The position numbers and the translations under genes are program-made. Positions 33,425-43,506 of a stretch of DNA of 64,000 bases are shown here, piece after piece. Under the pieces are notes generated by a model. That model ran no database searches and was not told the origin of the DNA. It saw only the letters and a program-made list of their open reading frames with translations. Position 1 is the stretch's first letter. Each line of letters begins with the position of its first letter. The DNA is from JAUMWX01 sp023394215 (lineage in GTDB: Bacteria > Bacillota > Clostridia > Tissierellales > Peptoniphilaceae): the NCBI GenBank assembly GCA_050313995.1, contig JBNPMM010000001.1, one strand, 5' to 3'.

Positions 33425-34648
33425 TTATTCTTGATCAAAATCAAGTCCGTCAAGTAACTCGCCAAGATTTGAGCCAAAAGCATTTTCTTCTTCAAAGTTT
33501 GCACTTTGATTGTTTTGCTTAGGTTCTCTTTCAACTCTTTCTTTTTTAGCCGGTTTTTCAGTAAACTTTTTATTTTCTTTTACAGTTTCAATCGGCTTTA
33601 ATAGGGCTCTGATACTTAAAGAAATTCTTTGATTTTCAGTGTCGATTTCAAGGATTTTAGTCTCAACTTCTTGTCCAATATTTAATACATCAGATGGTTT
33701 TTCTACATGTTCATTGCTTACTTGAGAAACGTGGATTAAACCTTCTACGCCTTCAGGAAGTCTAACAAAAGCACCGAAATCTAAAAGGTTAACTATTTGA
33801 CCCTTAACAAGATCTCCTACCTTGTTGTTTTTTAAGAATAAATCAAAAGGCTTTTCAGTTAATTGTTTCATACCCAATGATACCCTATTCTTTTCTCTGT
33901 TGGCTTTCAAAATCTTAACTTGAACTTCTTGTCCTATTTCAAGAACATCTGAAGGCTTTTCAATTCTGTCCCAAGAAATATCAGATACATGGATTAATCC
34001 GTCAACGCCGCCAAGGTCAACAAAAGCACCGAAATCTACCATTCTAACTACTTTTCCTGTAACCACTGCATCTACTACAAGATTTTCCCAAACCTTATCT
34101 AACTTTTCAGACAAGATTGCCTTGCTTGAAAGTACTACTCTCTTCTTCTTTTCATCTATGCTAAGAATCTTACAATCTAATTCTTTTCCGACATATTGTT
34201 TGAAGTTCTTTACGAAATAAGTTGTAATTTGTGAAGCTGGTACAAAGCCATTGATACCCATAACATTTACTACCAAACCGCCTGTGTTTTCGTCAGTAAC
34301 TGTAGCTTTTACAGTTTCTGCAGCTTCAAAAGCCTTTAGTAGGTTTTGCCAGTTCTTTAGCCCTTCAACTCTTCTTGTAGACAATGCTACATTACCTTCT
34401 CCATCATCCAACTTGATTACAAAAACATCTATTTCTTGTCCTTCATAAAATGCTTTAGTTGGATCAGCAGCTTCATCCTTAGACATTTCGTCTAATTTGA
34501 TTATACCGTCAGCACGATACTTGATATCTACAAAAACTTCGCTATCTTTTACATTGATAACCTTTCCTTTTACGATATCTTTAGGATAAATCCTAATCAT
34601 ACTGTCTTTTACCTGTTCCATAAATTCTTCGTTACTAAAATTGTCCAT
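33425..34648 (-). CDS. rpsA: Ribosomal protein S1-like RNA-binding protein
   Basis: The 407-residue protein has four S1 domains (about 17-88, 105-172, 190-258, 275-345), the last two most typical (VVRMVDFGAFVDLGGVDGLIHVSDISW; LDFGAFVRLPEGVEGLIHVSQVS), then a charged tail. Firmicute S1 proteins have four domains, in contrast to six in proteobacteria. It probably helps mRNA binding to the ribosome or RNA turnover. The gene follows cmk and plsC, a common order. The ribosome binding site is AGGAGGA. Confidence 0.9.
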   Translation of the reverse strand: MDNFSNEEFMEQVKDSMIRIYPKDIVKGKVINVKDSEVFVDIKYRADGIIKLDEMSKDEAADPTKAFYEGQEIDVFVIKLDDGEGNVALSTRRVEGLKNWQNLLKAFEAAETVKATVTDENTGGLVVNVMGINGFVPASQITTYFVKNFKQYVGKELDCKILSIDEKKKRVVLSSKAILSEKLDKVWENLVVDAVVTGKVVRMVDFGAFVDLGGVDGLIHVSDISWDRIEKPSDVLEIGQEVQVKILKANREKNRVSLGMKQLTEKPFDLFLKNNKVGDLVKGQIVNLLDFGAFVRLPEGVEGLIHVSQVSNEHVEKPSDVLNIGQEVETKILEIDTENQRISLSIRALLKPIETVKENKKFTEKPAKKERVEREPKQNNQSANFEEENAFGSNLGELLDGLDFDQE

Positions 34649-34765
34649 TCTGTTGACGTCCTCCTAAATAATCCAGAATATGACACAAAATCATACTCAT
34701 AGCATTATTTTATATTATTTTTAAAATTTTTGCAAAACTTTTTGTAAATTCAGCCATTTAAATCT

Positions 34766-35341
34766 TTAATCACATATATCGTAAATAGATTTATATACAT
34801 CATGGCTTATTTTAGAGGCAACTTCTTTTTTAGGCAAATCCATATATTTATCTATGGAAATTCTTTCTTTAAAAACTACCTTCATTTTTCTGAAAGGTTT
34901 ATAATTTCCTACTATTTCCGCAGTTAATATATCGGAAGAAGCCTTATAAGCCATAAAACCTATACCGTCTTTAATATTATCTATGGAAACTTCCTTTACC
35001 CTTGTTCCCTCAGGAAAAATACCCAAAACTTCTTCATTTTTTAATATGGATATGGAAGTTTTCAAAGCTTTAATATCATTGTTTTTTCTATCTACAGGAA
35101 AAGCTCCGAGTTTACGCATAAAAAAGGCCGAAAGTTTATTTTCAAAAAGTTCCTTTTTTGATATAAATCTAATTTTTCTCTTAAAGATAAGAGCTAAAAA
35201 TACCGGATCCAATATATTTATATGATTTGCACAAATTATAAGTCTTTTGTCATCATAACTTATAGGTGGATTTACAACCTCAAACCTGTAAAGTATCTTA
35301 AAAACAGGCCATAAAATTATTTTTAATAAACTATATAACAT
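34766..35341 (-). CDS. plsC: 1-acyl-sn-glycerol-3-phosphate acyltransferase
   Basis: ATG 35341 with GAGGA gives 191 residues and an 11-base overlap with cmk. The acyltransferase motifs are CANHINILDPVFLA (NHxxxxD form: His, Asp) and GIFPEGTR. The enzyme adds the second acyl chain to make phosphatidic acid at the membrane. The gene 53,276-53,869 (plsY) supplies the first step. Confidence 0.9.
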   Translation of the reverse strand: MLYSLLKIILWPVFKILYRFEVVNPPISYDDKRLIICANHINILDPVFLALIFKRKIRFISKKELFENKLSAFFMRKLGAFPVDRKNNDIKALKTSISILKNEEVLGIFPEGTRVKEVSIDNIKDGIGFMAYKASSDILTAEIVGNYKPFRKMKVVFKERISIDKYMDLPKKEVASKISHDVYKSIYDICD

Positions 35342-35987
35342 TTTTTTCCTCAATATATCTGTACATTGTTTCAACAACTTCTTCTACATTCATTTCAGAA
35401 CTGTCTATGAGTATTGCATCTTCAGCCTGGCGTAATGGAGAAATGGTTCTTGAGCTGTCATAAAGGTCTCTGCGTTTGATATCTTTAAGAACATCTTCAT
35501 AAGACATTTTACTTTTATCTGATTCATCATATCTTCTCTGAGCCCTAATTTCAGCTGTTGCCGTCAGGAAAAATTTAATATCGGCATTTGTAAGAACATG
35601 GGTTCCTATATCTCTGCCGTCTAAAATAATATTTGAATTTTTAGATATTTGTCTTTGTTTTTCTACTAAGTTTTCTCTCACAGACTTATAGCTGGACACC
35701 AAAGAAACATTTAAAGTGACCTGACTGTCTCTAATCTCCTTGTTTACATTTTTGCCGTTCAGATAAAATTCTCCATCTACTATTTTCATATCAATATTTT
35801 TTATATGGCTTTCAACAAGTTTTTCATCTTCTATATTTATATTATTTGATAAATAGTAGTAGGTATACACCCTGTACATGGCCCCGGTGTCAAGATAATT
35901 GAAATTCAATTTCTTTGCTAAAGCTTTTGCTACGGTGCTTTTACCCGCACCGGCAGGTCCGTCTATGGCTATTGATTTATATGTCAT
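35331..35987 (-). CDS. cmk: Cytidylate kinase
   Basis: The 218-residue protein has the P-loop GPAGAGKSTVAKALA, NYLDTGAMYR and LDGRDIGT motifs of CMP kinase, which phosphorylates CMP and dCMP. It overlaps the upstream flavoprotein gene by four bases and plsC by eleven. Confidence 0.95.
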   Translation of the reverse strand: MTYKSIAIDGPAGAGKSTVAKALAKKLNFNYLDTGAMYRVYTYYYLSNNINIEDEKLVESHIKNIDMKIVDGEFYLNGKNVNKEIRDSQVTLNVSLVSSYKSVRENLVEKQRQISKNSNIILDGRDIGTHVLTNADIKFFLTATAEIRAQRRYDESDKSKMSYEDVLKDIKRRDLYDSSRTISPLRQAEDAILIDSSEMNVEEVVETMYRYIEEKNVI

Positions 35988-37213
35988 ATTTCCTCCTCGC
36001 TGGCACTTAGACCGGCAAGATAACCGGTGGAATATGCCATTTGTAAATTATAGCCCCCTGTAAGGGCATCAATATCTATAATTTCTCCTGTAAAATACAG
36101 GTTTTTTACCAATTTGCTTTCCATACTTGAAGACCAGATTTCTTTAACATCCACTCCTCCACTCGTAACAATTGCCCTATTTATATCGTCCAGAGACTTA
36201 TAAGATAGGGAAAAATTTTTAATGTTGTGTATAAGTTTTTGCCTTTCAGTTTTTGTAATTTGGTTTGCTTTCTTGTATGGATCAAGATTAGCCTCACTTA
36301 TTATAATAGGTATAAGGGCTTTTATAGTAAGCTTGTCAACGGCATTTATTAGCGATTTATTTGAATTTTCAAGGAAATCTCTTTTGAGTCTATTGTCAAG
36401 CTTTTCTTCATCCAAAGCAGGTTTTAAATCCAAGCTAAGTTGAATTTTACCGACAATTCTGTTTAGATAAGAGGACATTTTAAGTGATATCGGTCCGGAA
36501 ATCCCGTTATTTGTAAAAAGAATTTCTCCAAATTCTTTAAATTTATTCTTGCCGTTAACCTTAGCTTTCAATTCTACATTAATTAAACTTACACCCTGTA
36601 AATTCTTTATCCAAGTATCCTCAAGAAGGATTGGAACAAGTGCCGGTTTTTGCTCAATTATATTATGTCCTAAGGACTCGGCAAACTTATAACCGTCGCC
36701 GGTAGATCCTGTGGACTGATAAGAAAGTCCTCCCGTAGCTATTATGAGTTTATCAAAATAAAAATCTTCTTTATTTGTTGATACGACAAAGGAAGAGGTA
36801 TTTTTCTTTATTGTTTTTACTTCCGTGTTGAGTTTAAGCTGTATATTTTCTTTATCTATAAGCTTTGATAAAGTTTTTATAACATCGGAAGATTTATCCG
36901 ATTGCGGAAAAACCCTGTCTCCCCTTTCAACTTTTGTTCTAAGTCCATTCTTTTCAAGCAAAGAAATCATCTGTTCGTTGCTGAAGGTATAGATTGAACT
37001 ATATAGAAAATTTCTGTTTCTCACTATGTACTTCATAAAATCTTCTATATCTTTGGCATTTGTTATATTACATCTTCCCTTACCTGTGATGTATATTTTT
37101 TTTCCTATTTTTTCATTTTTTTCAAGCAGATATACATTTACATTTTTATTTAAAGATGCCGAATATGCAGCCATTAAACCGCTGGCTCCGGCACCGACTA
37201 TTCCTATATTCAT
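35984..37213 (-). CDS. BaiN/HI0933-family FAD-dependent oxidoreductase
   Basis: The 409-residue flavoprotein has the FAD-binding GAGASGLMAA near the N-terminus, GKGRCNITNA, and the C-terminal GEIIDIDALTGGYNLQMA motif. This conserved family (YhiN/BaiN) is of uncertain substrate; a role in bile acid reduction is known only for some members. It is in a run with rluB and cmk. Confidence 0.85.
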   Translation of the reverse strand: MNIGIVGAGASGLMAAYSASLNKNVNVYLLEKNEKIGKKIYITGKGRCNITNAKDIEDFMKYIVRNRNFLYSSIYTFSNEQMISLLEKNGLRTKVERGDRVFPQSDKSSDVIKTLSKLIDKENIQLKLNTEVKTIKKNTSSFVVSTNKEDFYFDKLIIATGGLSYQSTGSTGDGYKFAESLGHNIIEQKPALVPILLEDTWIKNLQGVSLINVELKAKVNGKNKFKEFGEILFTNNGISGPISLKMSSYLNRIVGKIQLSLDLKPALDEEKLDNRLKRDFLENSNKSLINAVDKLTIKALIPIIISEANLDPYKKANQITKTERQKLIHNIKNFSLSYKSLDDINRAIVTSGGVDVKEIWSSSMESKLVKNLYFTGEIIDIDALTGGYNLQMAYSTGYLAGLSASEEEI

Positions 37214-37214
37214 A

Positions 37215-37910
37215 TTATCCTAAATTTTTTATATATTCCAATTCTTTGTTTGTAAGATTCCTATATTGCCCTATTTTGAGATTTCCTAAAGCAATATCTC
37301 CTATAGAAACTCTGTTAAGATCAAGGACTTTATAACCCAGTTTATTAAACATCAATCTTATTTGTCTTTTTTTACCCTCATGAATAAATACCGATAATTT
37401 CCTTTTATCAATAATTTCAAGTCTACAAGGTTTTGTAATATAACCACCGATATCAATACCTGTTTCAAAAATATTTTTATGACTAATATAAAAATCCTTA
37501 TCAATTTCTACTATATAATTTTTAGATATTTTTCTACCGGGATGCATTATCTTGTTGTAAATATCTCCGTCATTTGTAAGTATAATAAGTCCCCTACTGT
37601 CTTTGTCCAAACGTCCTATTGAAAAAAGCCTTTGAGGAAGATCGATAAGCTCAAAAATAGTTTTTTTTGCATACTTATCTTTATTTGTCGACGTATAACC
37701 GACAGGTTTATTTAATATAAGGTATAGTTTAATATCTTCTATATTTATAGGTTTGTTATCAAGACATACAAGATCATTTTCTTTAACATTATATGACAAA
37801 TCATGTAAAATAGAGCCATTTATGCTGATTCTGCCGTCATTAATCAATTTTTCAGCCCCTCTTCTGGAGCTTAGACCGCAAGAGGCTATATATTTATTAA
37901 TTCTCATCAT
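37215..37910 (-). CDS. rluB: RsuA/RluB-family pseudouridine synthase
   Basis: An S4 RNA-binding domain (MRINKYIASCGLSSRRGAEKL) precedes the synthase domain with GRLDKDSRGLIILTNDGD, which carries the catalytic Asp. It probably modifies 23S rRNA (RluB). The start is taken at ATG 37910 overlapping scpB; a second ATG follows at once. The ribosome binding site is weak, so translation is probably coupled to scpB. Confidence 0.85.
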   Translation of the reverse strand: MMRINKYIASCGLSSRRGAEKLINDGRISINGSILHDLSYNVKENDLVCLDNKPINIEDIKLYLILNKPVGYTSTNKDKYAKKTIFELIDLPQRLFSIGRLDKDSRGLIILTNDGDIYNKIMHPGRKISKNYIVEIDKDFYISHKNIFETGIDIGGYITKPCRLEIIDKRKLSVFIHEGKKRQIRLMFNKLGYKVLDLNRVSIGDIALGNLKIGQYRNLTNKELEYIKNLG

Positions 37911-38442
37911 TTTCAAAAATATCAAGCTCAGAAAGGTTTTCGATACTTGGAAGTTCTTTTAGAGACGATATATTAAAGGCTCTTAAAAATTCAATCGTAG
38001 TACCGTAAAGGATAGGTTTACCTATTTTATCAAGTCTTCCGACTTCTTCTATAAGTCCTCTTGCAAGGAGATTTTCTACAGATGAATAGGACTTTACCCC
38101 CCTTATATTATCTATTTCAACCTTTGTCACCGGCTGTTTATATGCTATAATTGCCAAGGTTTCCATTGCAGAATTTGACAGTATCTTTTTTGAATTTTTT
38201 ACAAGTTTTGATATATACGGTTCATGGTCTTTTCTTGTAGCCATTTGTATATAATTATCAAATATATTTATTACTATACCCCTTCTATAATGGTCTGCTT
38301 CATCCTTCATCTCATTTACTAAAGATAGAAGCTCTTTCTTATCAAGCTCAAGTATCTTGGCAAGTTCACTGTAATGTATGGGTTCAGCCCAAACAAATAA
38401 AATTGACTCTATTATGGATTTTATCTCCCTATTGTCCGGCAT
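37897..38442 (-). CDS. scpB: Segregation and condensation protein B
   Basis: The 181-residue protein has the two winged-helix domains of ScpB (IESILFVWAEPIHYSELAKIL; ETLAIIAYKQPVTKVEIDNIRGV). It joins ScpA and SMC in the condensin complex that organises the chromosome. It overlaps scpA by 14 bases. Confidence 0.95.
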   Translation of the reverse strand: MPDNREIKSIIESILFVWAEPIHYSELAKILELDKKELLSLVNEMKDEADHYRRGIVINIFDNYIQMATRKDHEPYISKLVKNSKKILSNSAMETLAIIAYKQPVTKVEIDNIRGVKSYSSVENLLARGLIEEVGRLDKIGKPILYGTTIEFLRAFNISSLKELPSIENLSELDIFENDEN

Positions 38443-39178
38443 TTGCCAAGTCCTCCTTTAATTTAACAACTATTTCTTTAGTATTTTCATCTTGTTCTAT
38501 GGTTAAGTTATTTCTTCTTGACAGTTCCAAAACTGAAAGAAAAATAACTATTGCCTGAGCCTTACTTTTCACCTTTTTAAGCATTTTACTTATAGACAGG
38601 ATTCTCTTTTTTATAATCTTAAGCTTTATATCTTCTTTATACTCTTCGGTGGAATATTCTTCTACATTAAGAATCTTATCAACCTTGAATTCTTCTTTTC
38701 TTAGATTTTTGCTTATAAGCTTTTCTAAACTTTCCTTTAATATATTGCTTTCAAAGCTTAGGTCATCCTCTTTTGTTTTACGATAAATGGACAGGTCTTC
38801 TTGAAGTTTGGTAAATTGTTTTCTTCCCTCAAGCTCCAATTCCTTCAGTGCTGATAAAATTCCCTTTATTTTTTTATATTCTACAAGCCTTCTTATAAGC
38901 TCTTCCTTACTTATATTTTCATCATCTATATCTTCAGGTTCATCATCTTCAAGCGTATCTTGGACAAGTGACTTTGTTTTTAAATATAGAAGTTGGGTTG
39001 CTATTAATATAAAATCGGCAATTTCTTCAGTGGCTATATCCATAGTACGTATAGTTTCAATATATTTGTTTGTAATATCCGATATTTGTATATCATATAT
39101 ATTAATTTTTGATTTTTCTATTAAATCTAAAAGGACGTCGAAGGGTCCGTTAAACTTTTCCGTACTGATATTTATCAT
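38429..39178 (-). CDS. scpA: Segregation and condensation protein A
   Basis: The 249-residue kleisin has the N-terminal FNGPFDVLLDLIEKSKINIYDI motif and a C-terminal winged helix. It bridges SMC heads with ScpB. The gene follows the site-2 protease gene by nine bases. Confidence 0.95.
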   Translation of the reverse strand: MINISTEKFNGPFDVLLDLIEKSKINIYDIQISDITNKYIETIRTMDIATEEIADFILIATQLLYLKTKSLVQDTLEDDEPEDIDDENISKEELIRRLVEYKKIKGILSALKELELEGRKQFTKLQEDLSIYRKTKEDDLSFESNILKESLEKLISKNLRKEEFKVDKILNVEEYSTEEYKEDIKLKIIKKRILSISKMLKKVKSKAQAIVIFLSVLELSRRNNLTIEQDENTKEIVVKLKEDLANAGQ

Positions 39179-39187
39179 TTGTATTCC

Positions 39188-39796
39188 TTATATTAAGTGT
39201 TGAAAAAAATTAAAAACATTAAATAAAATATTTCCGGCAAGAGGAGCCAAAAATTTAGATACTATTCCCATATATAAAAGCAGTATCAATAGTAAATTGA
39301 AGATTCTTTCATATTTGTAAATGAAAATTTCAAAATTTACAGGTAGAAAACTTGCCAATATCTTGGATCCGTCCAATGGCGGTATAGGAAGCAAGTTAAA
39401 AATAGCAAAATAAATCCCATAAATTGCAACATAAGAAAAAAAGCTATATAAGTAAGCATTTTTATCTGCAAGTAAAATTATCAGTAATATTGCTATCACA
39501 GCCGATATTAGATTGGTAGTTATGCCCGCTATGGATACAGCAAAAAGCCCTACTCTTCTATTTTTAAAATTTCTTTCATCTATTGGAACAGGTTTAGCCC
39601 AACCGAATTTAAATACTATAAGGCATAAGGTACCGAAAAGATCCAAATGTATAAGGGGGTTTAAGCTTAATCTTCCGGCATTTTTGGCCGTTGGATCCCC
39701 ATTCCAATAAGCAACTAAACCGTGAGCAATTTCATGGGATATTATAGTATAAAGCAAGGCCAGTATTCCTATGCCCTTATCTAAAAAATCCATCAT
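39188..39796 (-). CDS. Site-2 protease family (M50) membrane metalloprotease
   Basis: The 202-residue membrane protein has HEIAH (zinc ligands and Glu) in the first spans and LLPIPPLDGSKI later, the second metal-site motif. YwhC-like members of unknown substrate often precede scpA in Firmicutes. It overlaps the NUDIX gene by four bases. Confidence 0.9.
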   Translation of the reverse strand: MMDFLDKGIGILALLYTIISHEIAHGLVAYWNGDPTAKNAGRLSLNPLIHLDLFGTLCLIVFKFGWAKPVPIDERNFKNRRVGLFAVSIAGITTNLISAVIAILLIILLADKNAYLYSFFSYVAIYGIYFAIFNLLPIPPLDGSKILASFLPVNFEIFIYKYERIFNLLLILLLYMGIVSKFLAPLAGNILFNVFNFFQHLI

Positions 39797-40335
39797 AACG
39801 ATAATCCTTTTAAGGCGAACAGTATACCCATTATTGTTTTGGCATCTACTATTTCAAAATTTTCTATCATTTGATAGGCTTCATTTAATGGCAACTTGAT
39901 AACCTCAATAAATTCGGTATCATCAAGATTTAATTTGGATTCAACTAAATCGGTAGCCAAAAATAAAGAGAATTTTTCATCCGTAAAACCGGGAGACGGA
40001 TAGGCTTCCGTTATAAGTTGAAGCTTGTTGGCCCTATAACCTATTTCCTCTTGAAGTTCCCTGTTAGCAGCTTCCTGTAAAGATTCATTTGCCTCAACAA
40101 GACCTGCCGGTATTTCATAAATCATATCTTCTATGGGCTTTCTGAATTGCCTAACTAAAAATATTTCCTTGTCTTCGGTTAGGGCAACCATACCTACACC
40201 CCTGCTATGTTCCACAATTTCTCTTTTAGCATAGCACTGATTTGGCAATTCTACAGTGTCTACTCTTACTTTTATTATTTTTCCTTCGTATATGCTTTCA
40301 GATTTTATGGTTGCTTCTGTAAATTTTTTATTCAT
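39793..40335 (-). CDS. nudF: NUDIX hydrolase, ADP-ribose pyrophosphatase type
   Basis: The 180-residue protein has the NUDIX box (GLVEANESLQEAANRELQEEIG) and IPAG before it. ADP-ribose pyrophosphatases of this length recycle ADP-ribose. It overlaps the recN gene by four bases. Confidence 0.85.
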   Translation of the reverse strand: MNKKFTEATIKSESIYEGKIIKVRVDTVELPNQCYAKREIVEHSRGVGMVALTEDKEIFLVRQFRKPIEDMIYEIPAGLVEANESLQEAANRELQEEIGYRANKLQLITEAYPSPGFTDEKFSLFLATDLVESKLNLDDTEFIEVIKLPLNEAYQMIENFEIVDAKTIMGILFALKGLSL

Positions 40336-42002
40336 TTCTTCCTCTTTGCATTAAATTTTAACAGTTCTTCTGCTGAAGAAATTGTTAAATCGGTGATATC
40401 CTGTCCGGAAATAAGCCTTGCTATTTCTCTTACCCTATCGTCATAATCTAATTTGCTGATTGAAGAAAGAGTTTTTGATTCAACTTCTTTCTTACTTATA
40501 AGAAAATGCGTATTTGCCTGACTTGCTATTTGCGGTAAGTGGGTAATTACAAGCAATTGCCTTACATTTGATATTTTTTTTAGCTTTTGTCCCACTATAT
40601 TGGCGGTTTTTCCGCTTATGCCGGTATCAATTTCATCAAATATAAGGGTTTCTACCTTATCATTATCTGCCAAAACTGCTTTTAAGGCAAGCATAAATCT
40701 TGATATTTCCCCACCGGAAGATACTTGGCTTAAGCTTTTAAGTTCTTGTCCCTTGTTAGTGGAAATAAGAAAATCTACACTGTCAAATCCGTCCTCGCCT
40801 ACTTTATCAAGCTTTGAAAGTTCAATTTTAAATAGGATATAGTTCATATTCATCTCATTTAATTCAGATGTTATATCACCTTCTAAACGCTTAATAACAG
40901 CAAGTCTCTTGCTATGAATTGCCTCGGCAAGCTTAAAATTTTCTCTCTTCAGCTTTTCAATGCTATTATATATTGTTTGTTTTTCATTTTCTATATTTTT
41001 AAGCCTGAAAAGTTTTTTTCGAGCATCTTCATAAAAGGCTACAATATCATCTATATTTTTGCCGTATTTTCTTTTAAGATTTTGTAGAGTTTGGAAAATT
41101 CTTTCTATTTCAAGAATTCTGTCTTCATCCACATCAAGACTGTAGGAGTAATGCTCAAGTTCTCTTGCCAAGTCATAAACTTCTTCTTTTATACCTATAA
41201 GCTTGGAACTGTAGTCTTCGAGACTTTTATCAAAGTCGGAAATATCGGATAAAAGTTCATCAAGATAATTTAACATATCTTTTAATGACTGGTTTTTTCC
41301 ATCATTTATAATATATAAAGACTTGTTGATTCCCTCTAAAATTTCCGTTTGATTACTTAATTTCTTGTATTCTGAATTAAAGGCTTCCTCATCATATGAA
41401 TCAAAGTCAAACTCCTCGATTTCTTCTATTTGATAGGTAAGAATATCCCTTTGCCTTAAAATTTCATCTTCCGACATATCGAAACTTTCATAATCCTTCT
41501 CAAGCAATCTTATGTCCCTTAAATTTTTTGAAATATCAGTCTTTAAGTTAAGTATGGAGGCATCGAAAGAATCGATTATATTCACATAATTAGCCTTATT
41601 AAGGATAATAAGCTGAGAATGTTGTCCATGTATATCAAATAATATATCTGAAATTTGTCCGAGTATAGAAAGATTTACAGCTTGGTTGTTAATTTTGGTA
41701 ACAGATGACTTTTCAGTAAATCTTCTATGAATTATTAAATTTTCATTAACTTGAATACCATTTTCCACTAATATGGAATCTATTTTTTCATTTGATGAAA
41801 AAATAGCCTCAATAAGAGTTTCATCTGAAAAATTCCCAAGAAAATTTTTGTTAAACCTACCCCCTTTTAATAGGGCTATGGCATTTAGCAAAATACTTTT
41901 TCCTGCTCCGGTTTCCCCTGAAATTATATTGAAGCCATCTTCAAAATCTATATTTGCTTCCTTAATCAGTGCAAAATTTTTTATTGATAGATTTATTAAC
42001 AT
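40332..42002 (-). CDS. recN: DNA repair protein RecN
   Basis: The 556-residue SMC-like protein has Walker A GETGAGKSILLNAI, a coiled coil (about 160-360), SSGGEISRFMLAL signature and LIFDEIDTGISG Walker B. RecN gathers at double-strand breaks. The stop is two bases before... the argR start region, so the genes are co-transcribed with argR upstream. Confidence 0.95.
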   Translation of the reverse strand: MLINLSIKNFALIKEANIDFEDGFNIISGETGAGKSILLNAIALLKGGRFNKNFLGNFSDETLIEAIFSSNEKIDSILVENGIQVNENLIIHRRFTEKSSVTKINNQAVNLSILGQISDILFDIHGQHSQLIILNKANYVNIIDSFDASILNLKTDISKNLRDIRLLEKDYESFDMSEDEILRQRDILTYQIEEIEEFDFDSYDEEAFNSEYKKLSNQTEILEGINKSLYIINDGKNQSLKDMLNYLDELLSDISDFDKSLEDYSSKLIGIKEEVYDLARELEHYSYSLDVDEDRILEIERIFQTLQNLKRKYGKNIDDIVAFYEDARKKLFRLKNIENEKQTIYNSIEKLKRENFKLAEAIHSKRLAVIKRLEGDITSELNEMNMNYILFKIELSKLDKVGEDGFDSVDFLISTNKGQELKSLSQVSSGGEISRFMLALKAVLADNDKVETLIFDEIDTGISGKTANIVGQKLKKISNVRQLLVITHLPQIASQANTHFLISKKEVESKTLSSISKLDYDDRVREIARLISGQDITDLTISSAEELLKFNAKRKK

Positions 42003-42003
42003 T

Positions 42004-42456
42004 TTATAAAGTTATATTCCTTATAGCATCCATAACCTTTTCTATATTGTAGTCTTCAAAGACTTCAATAAATACGGTATCAATACCGGTTATGATTCCG
42101 GCAATTCCTTCTATTTTAGCATTTGTTATTGTTTGTCCGCAAACAGAAGCTGTATATGCAATAGTTTTAACTATAATCATATTTCTGTTTTTGATAATGC
42201 TCAAAACTGAAGATTTAAAAATCTTATTCAACCTCTCATTTAATGAGTCGTGAATAGTATCCAAAATAGTATACTTATATACACCGTCAGGAGTTTGAAC
42301 CTTAGTAACTCTAAGCTCTTTTATATCTCTTGAAATAGTAGCTTGAGTTGCTATAACACCGTTTGTTCTTAAAATCGCAGCTAAATCTTCCTGAGTTTCA
42401 ACATCTTGATTTTCAATAATTGACAATATTAATCTTTGTCTGTCATATTTTCTCAT
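42004..42456 (-). CDS. argR: Arginine repressor ArgR/AhrC
   Basis: The 150-residue protein has the winged helix (TQEDLAAILRTNGVIATQATISRDIKEL) and a C-terminal oligomerisation and arginine-binding domain (GIITGIDTVFIEV). ArgR before recN is a conserved Firmicute order. No arginine biosynthesis gene is nearby. Confidence 0.95.
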   Translation of the reverse strand: MRKYDRQRLILSIIENQDVETQEDLAAILRTNGVIATQATISRDIKELRVTKVQTPDGVYKYTILDTIHDSLNERLNKIFKSSVLSIIKNRNMIIVKTIAYTASVCGQTITNAKIEGIAGIITGIDTVFIEVFEDYNIEKVMDAIRNITL

Positions 42457-42466
42457 AGTTCTCTCC

Positions 42467-43324
42467 TTAAATATTTCTATTTATTAAAAATTTTATTAAT
42501 TTAGTCAGAAATAAATTATCATCATAATTTGCAAGTATTTCTAAAGCCTTGTCCGTATAGGAAAGCATATCCGAATAAGCTTTTTCTTTGCCTACAAAAG
42601 CTATGTAGGTTTTTTTGCCTAAATCTTCATCCCTATCGAAATCAAGTAAATCATCCTGAATTTGAAAAGCCATACCTATATAGATGCCGAGTTTTCTTAA
42701 ATCATCCACTTTTTCATCACTAAGATCGGCAAGATATGCTGCAGAGGCACAGGCAGAAGCAAATAAGGCACAAGTTTTATATTCATACATAAGAATGATA
42801 TCTTTTAAATCGAGTTCTTCGTTATCTACATCTAAAACCTGTCCTCCTATCATACCTTTTATACCCGCATTATCAGCAATTTCCCTTGCGGCCTTAATAT
42901 AATTAAGATTAGGATTTTCGGTAAGTTGCTTAAATAGAAGCTGATATGCATAATTCAGTAAGGCATCCCCTGCCAATATTGCATTTGCTTCATTAAATTT
43001 CTTATGGGTTGTAAGCCTCCCCCTTCTGTAATCATCATTATCCATAGAGGGTAAATCATCATGTATTAAGGAATAATTGTGTATAAGCTCCAATGCAACA
43101 GCATAATTTTTTACAATATTATCAGCTTTATTTTTTGCCAACATCTCATAAGTTCTAAGCAAAATAAGAGGTCTAAGTCTTTTACCTTCTTCGATAGAAT
43201 AGTCGAGAACGTTTGCAAATTCTCCGACCGAAAGAAGCAGGTCTTTTTCTAAATTATTATTAAAATATTTCAAAAAATAAGAGTTGAAATTATTTAACTC
43301 TAAATCATATTCCTTAAACATCAT
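42467..43324 (-). CDS. ispA: Geranyl/farnesyl diphosphate synthase
   Basis: The 285-residue prenyl synthase has both Asp-rich motifs, DDLPSMDND and DDLLDFDRD. It makes the C15 precursor for undecaprenyl phosphate and quinones. It overlaps xseB by four bases. Confidence 0.93.
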   Translation of the reverse strand: MMFKEYDLELNNFNSYFLKYFNNNLEKDLLLSVGEFANVLDYSIEEGKRLRPLILLRTYEMLAKNKADNIVKNYAVALELIHNYSLIHDDLPSMDNDDYRRGRLTTHKKFNEANAILAGDALLNYAYQLLFKQLTENPNLNYIKAAREIADNAGIKGMIGGQVLDVDNEELDLKDIILMYEYKTCALFASACASAAYLADLSDEKVDDLRKLGIYIGMAFQIQDDLLDFDRDEDLGKKTYIAFVGKEKAYSDMLSYTDKALEILANYDDNLFLTKLIKFLINRNI

Positions 43325-43506
43325 ATGTCCCTTAAATTTACTATTTCCATCCTTGCATTATCTATTATCTCTTTCAGCACCTTATAGCAATCTTTACTTT
43401 CTTTATATAAATCTATTGCCTTTTGAAAGTCCAGGCTTTCATCTTCAAGCTGTTTTGAAATATCCCTATATCTTTTATAAATGTCTTCAAAGCTTTTATT
43501 ATCCAT
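43321..43506 (-). CDS. xseB: Exodeoxyribonuclease VII small subunit
   Basis: The 61-residue helical protein (FEDIYKRYRDISKQLED.., LDFQKAIDLYKESKDCYK) fits XseB and lies between xseA and ispA as usual. Six such subunits assemble around each large subunit. Confidence 0.9.
   Translation of the reverse strand: MDNKSFEDIYKRYRDISKQLEDESLDFQKAIDLYKESKDCYKVLKEIIDNARMEIVNLRDI

Noticed and set aside
38808..39203. 131-codon ORF on the plus strand opposite scpA
   Set aside because: Serine-rich shadow of the acidic coding of scpA, without ribosome binding site or family.
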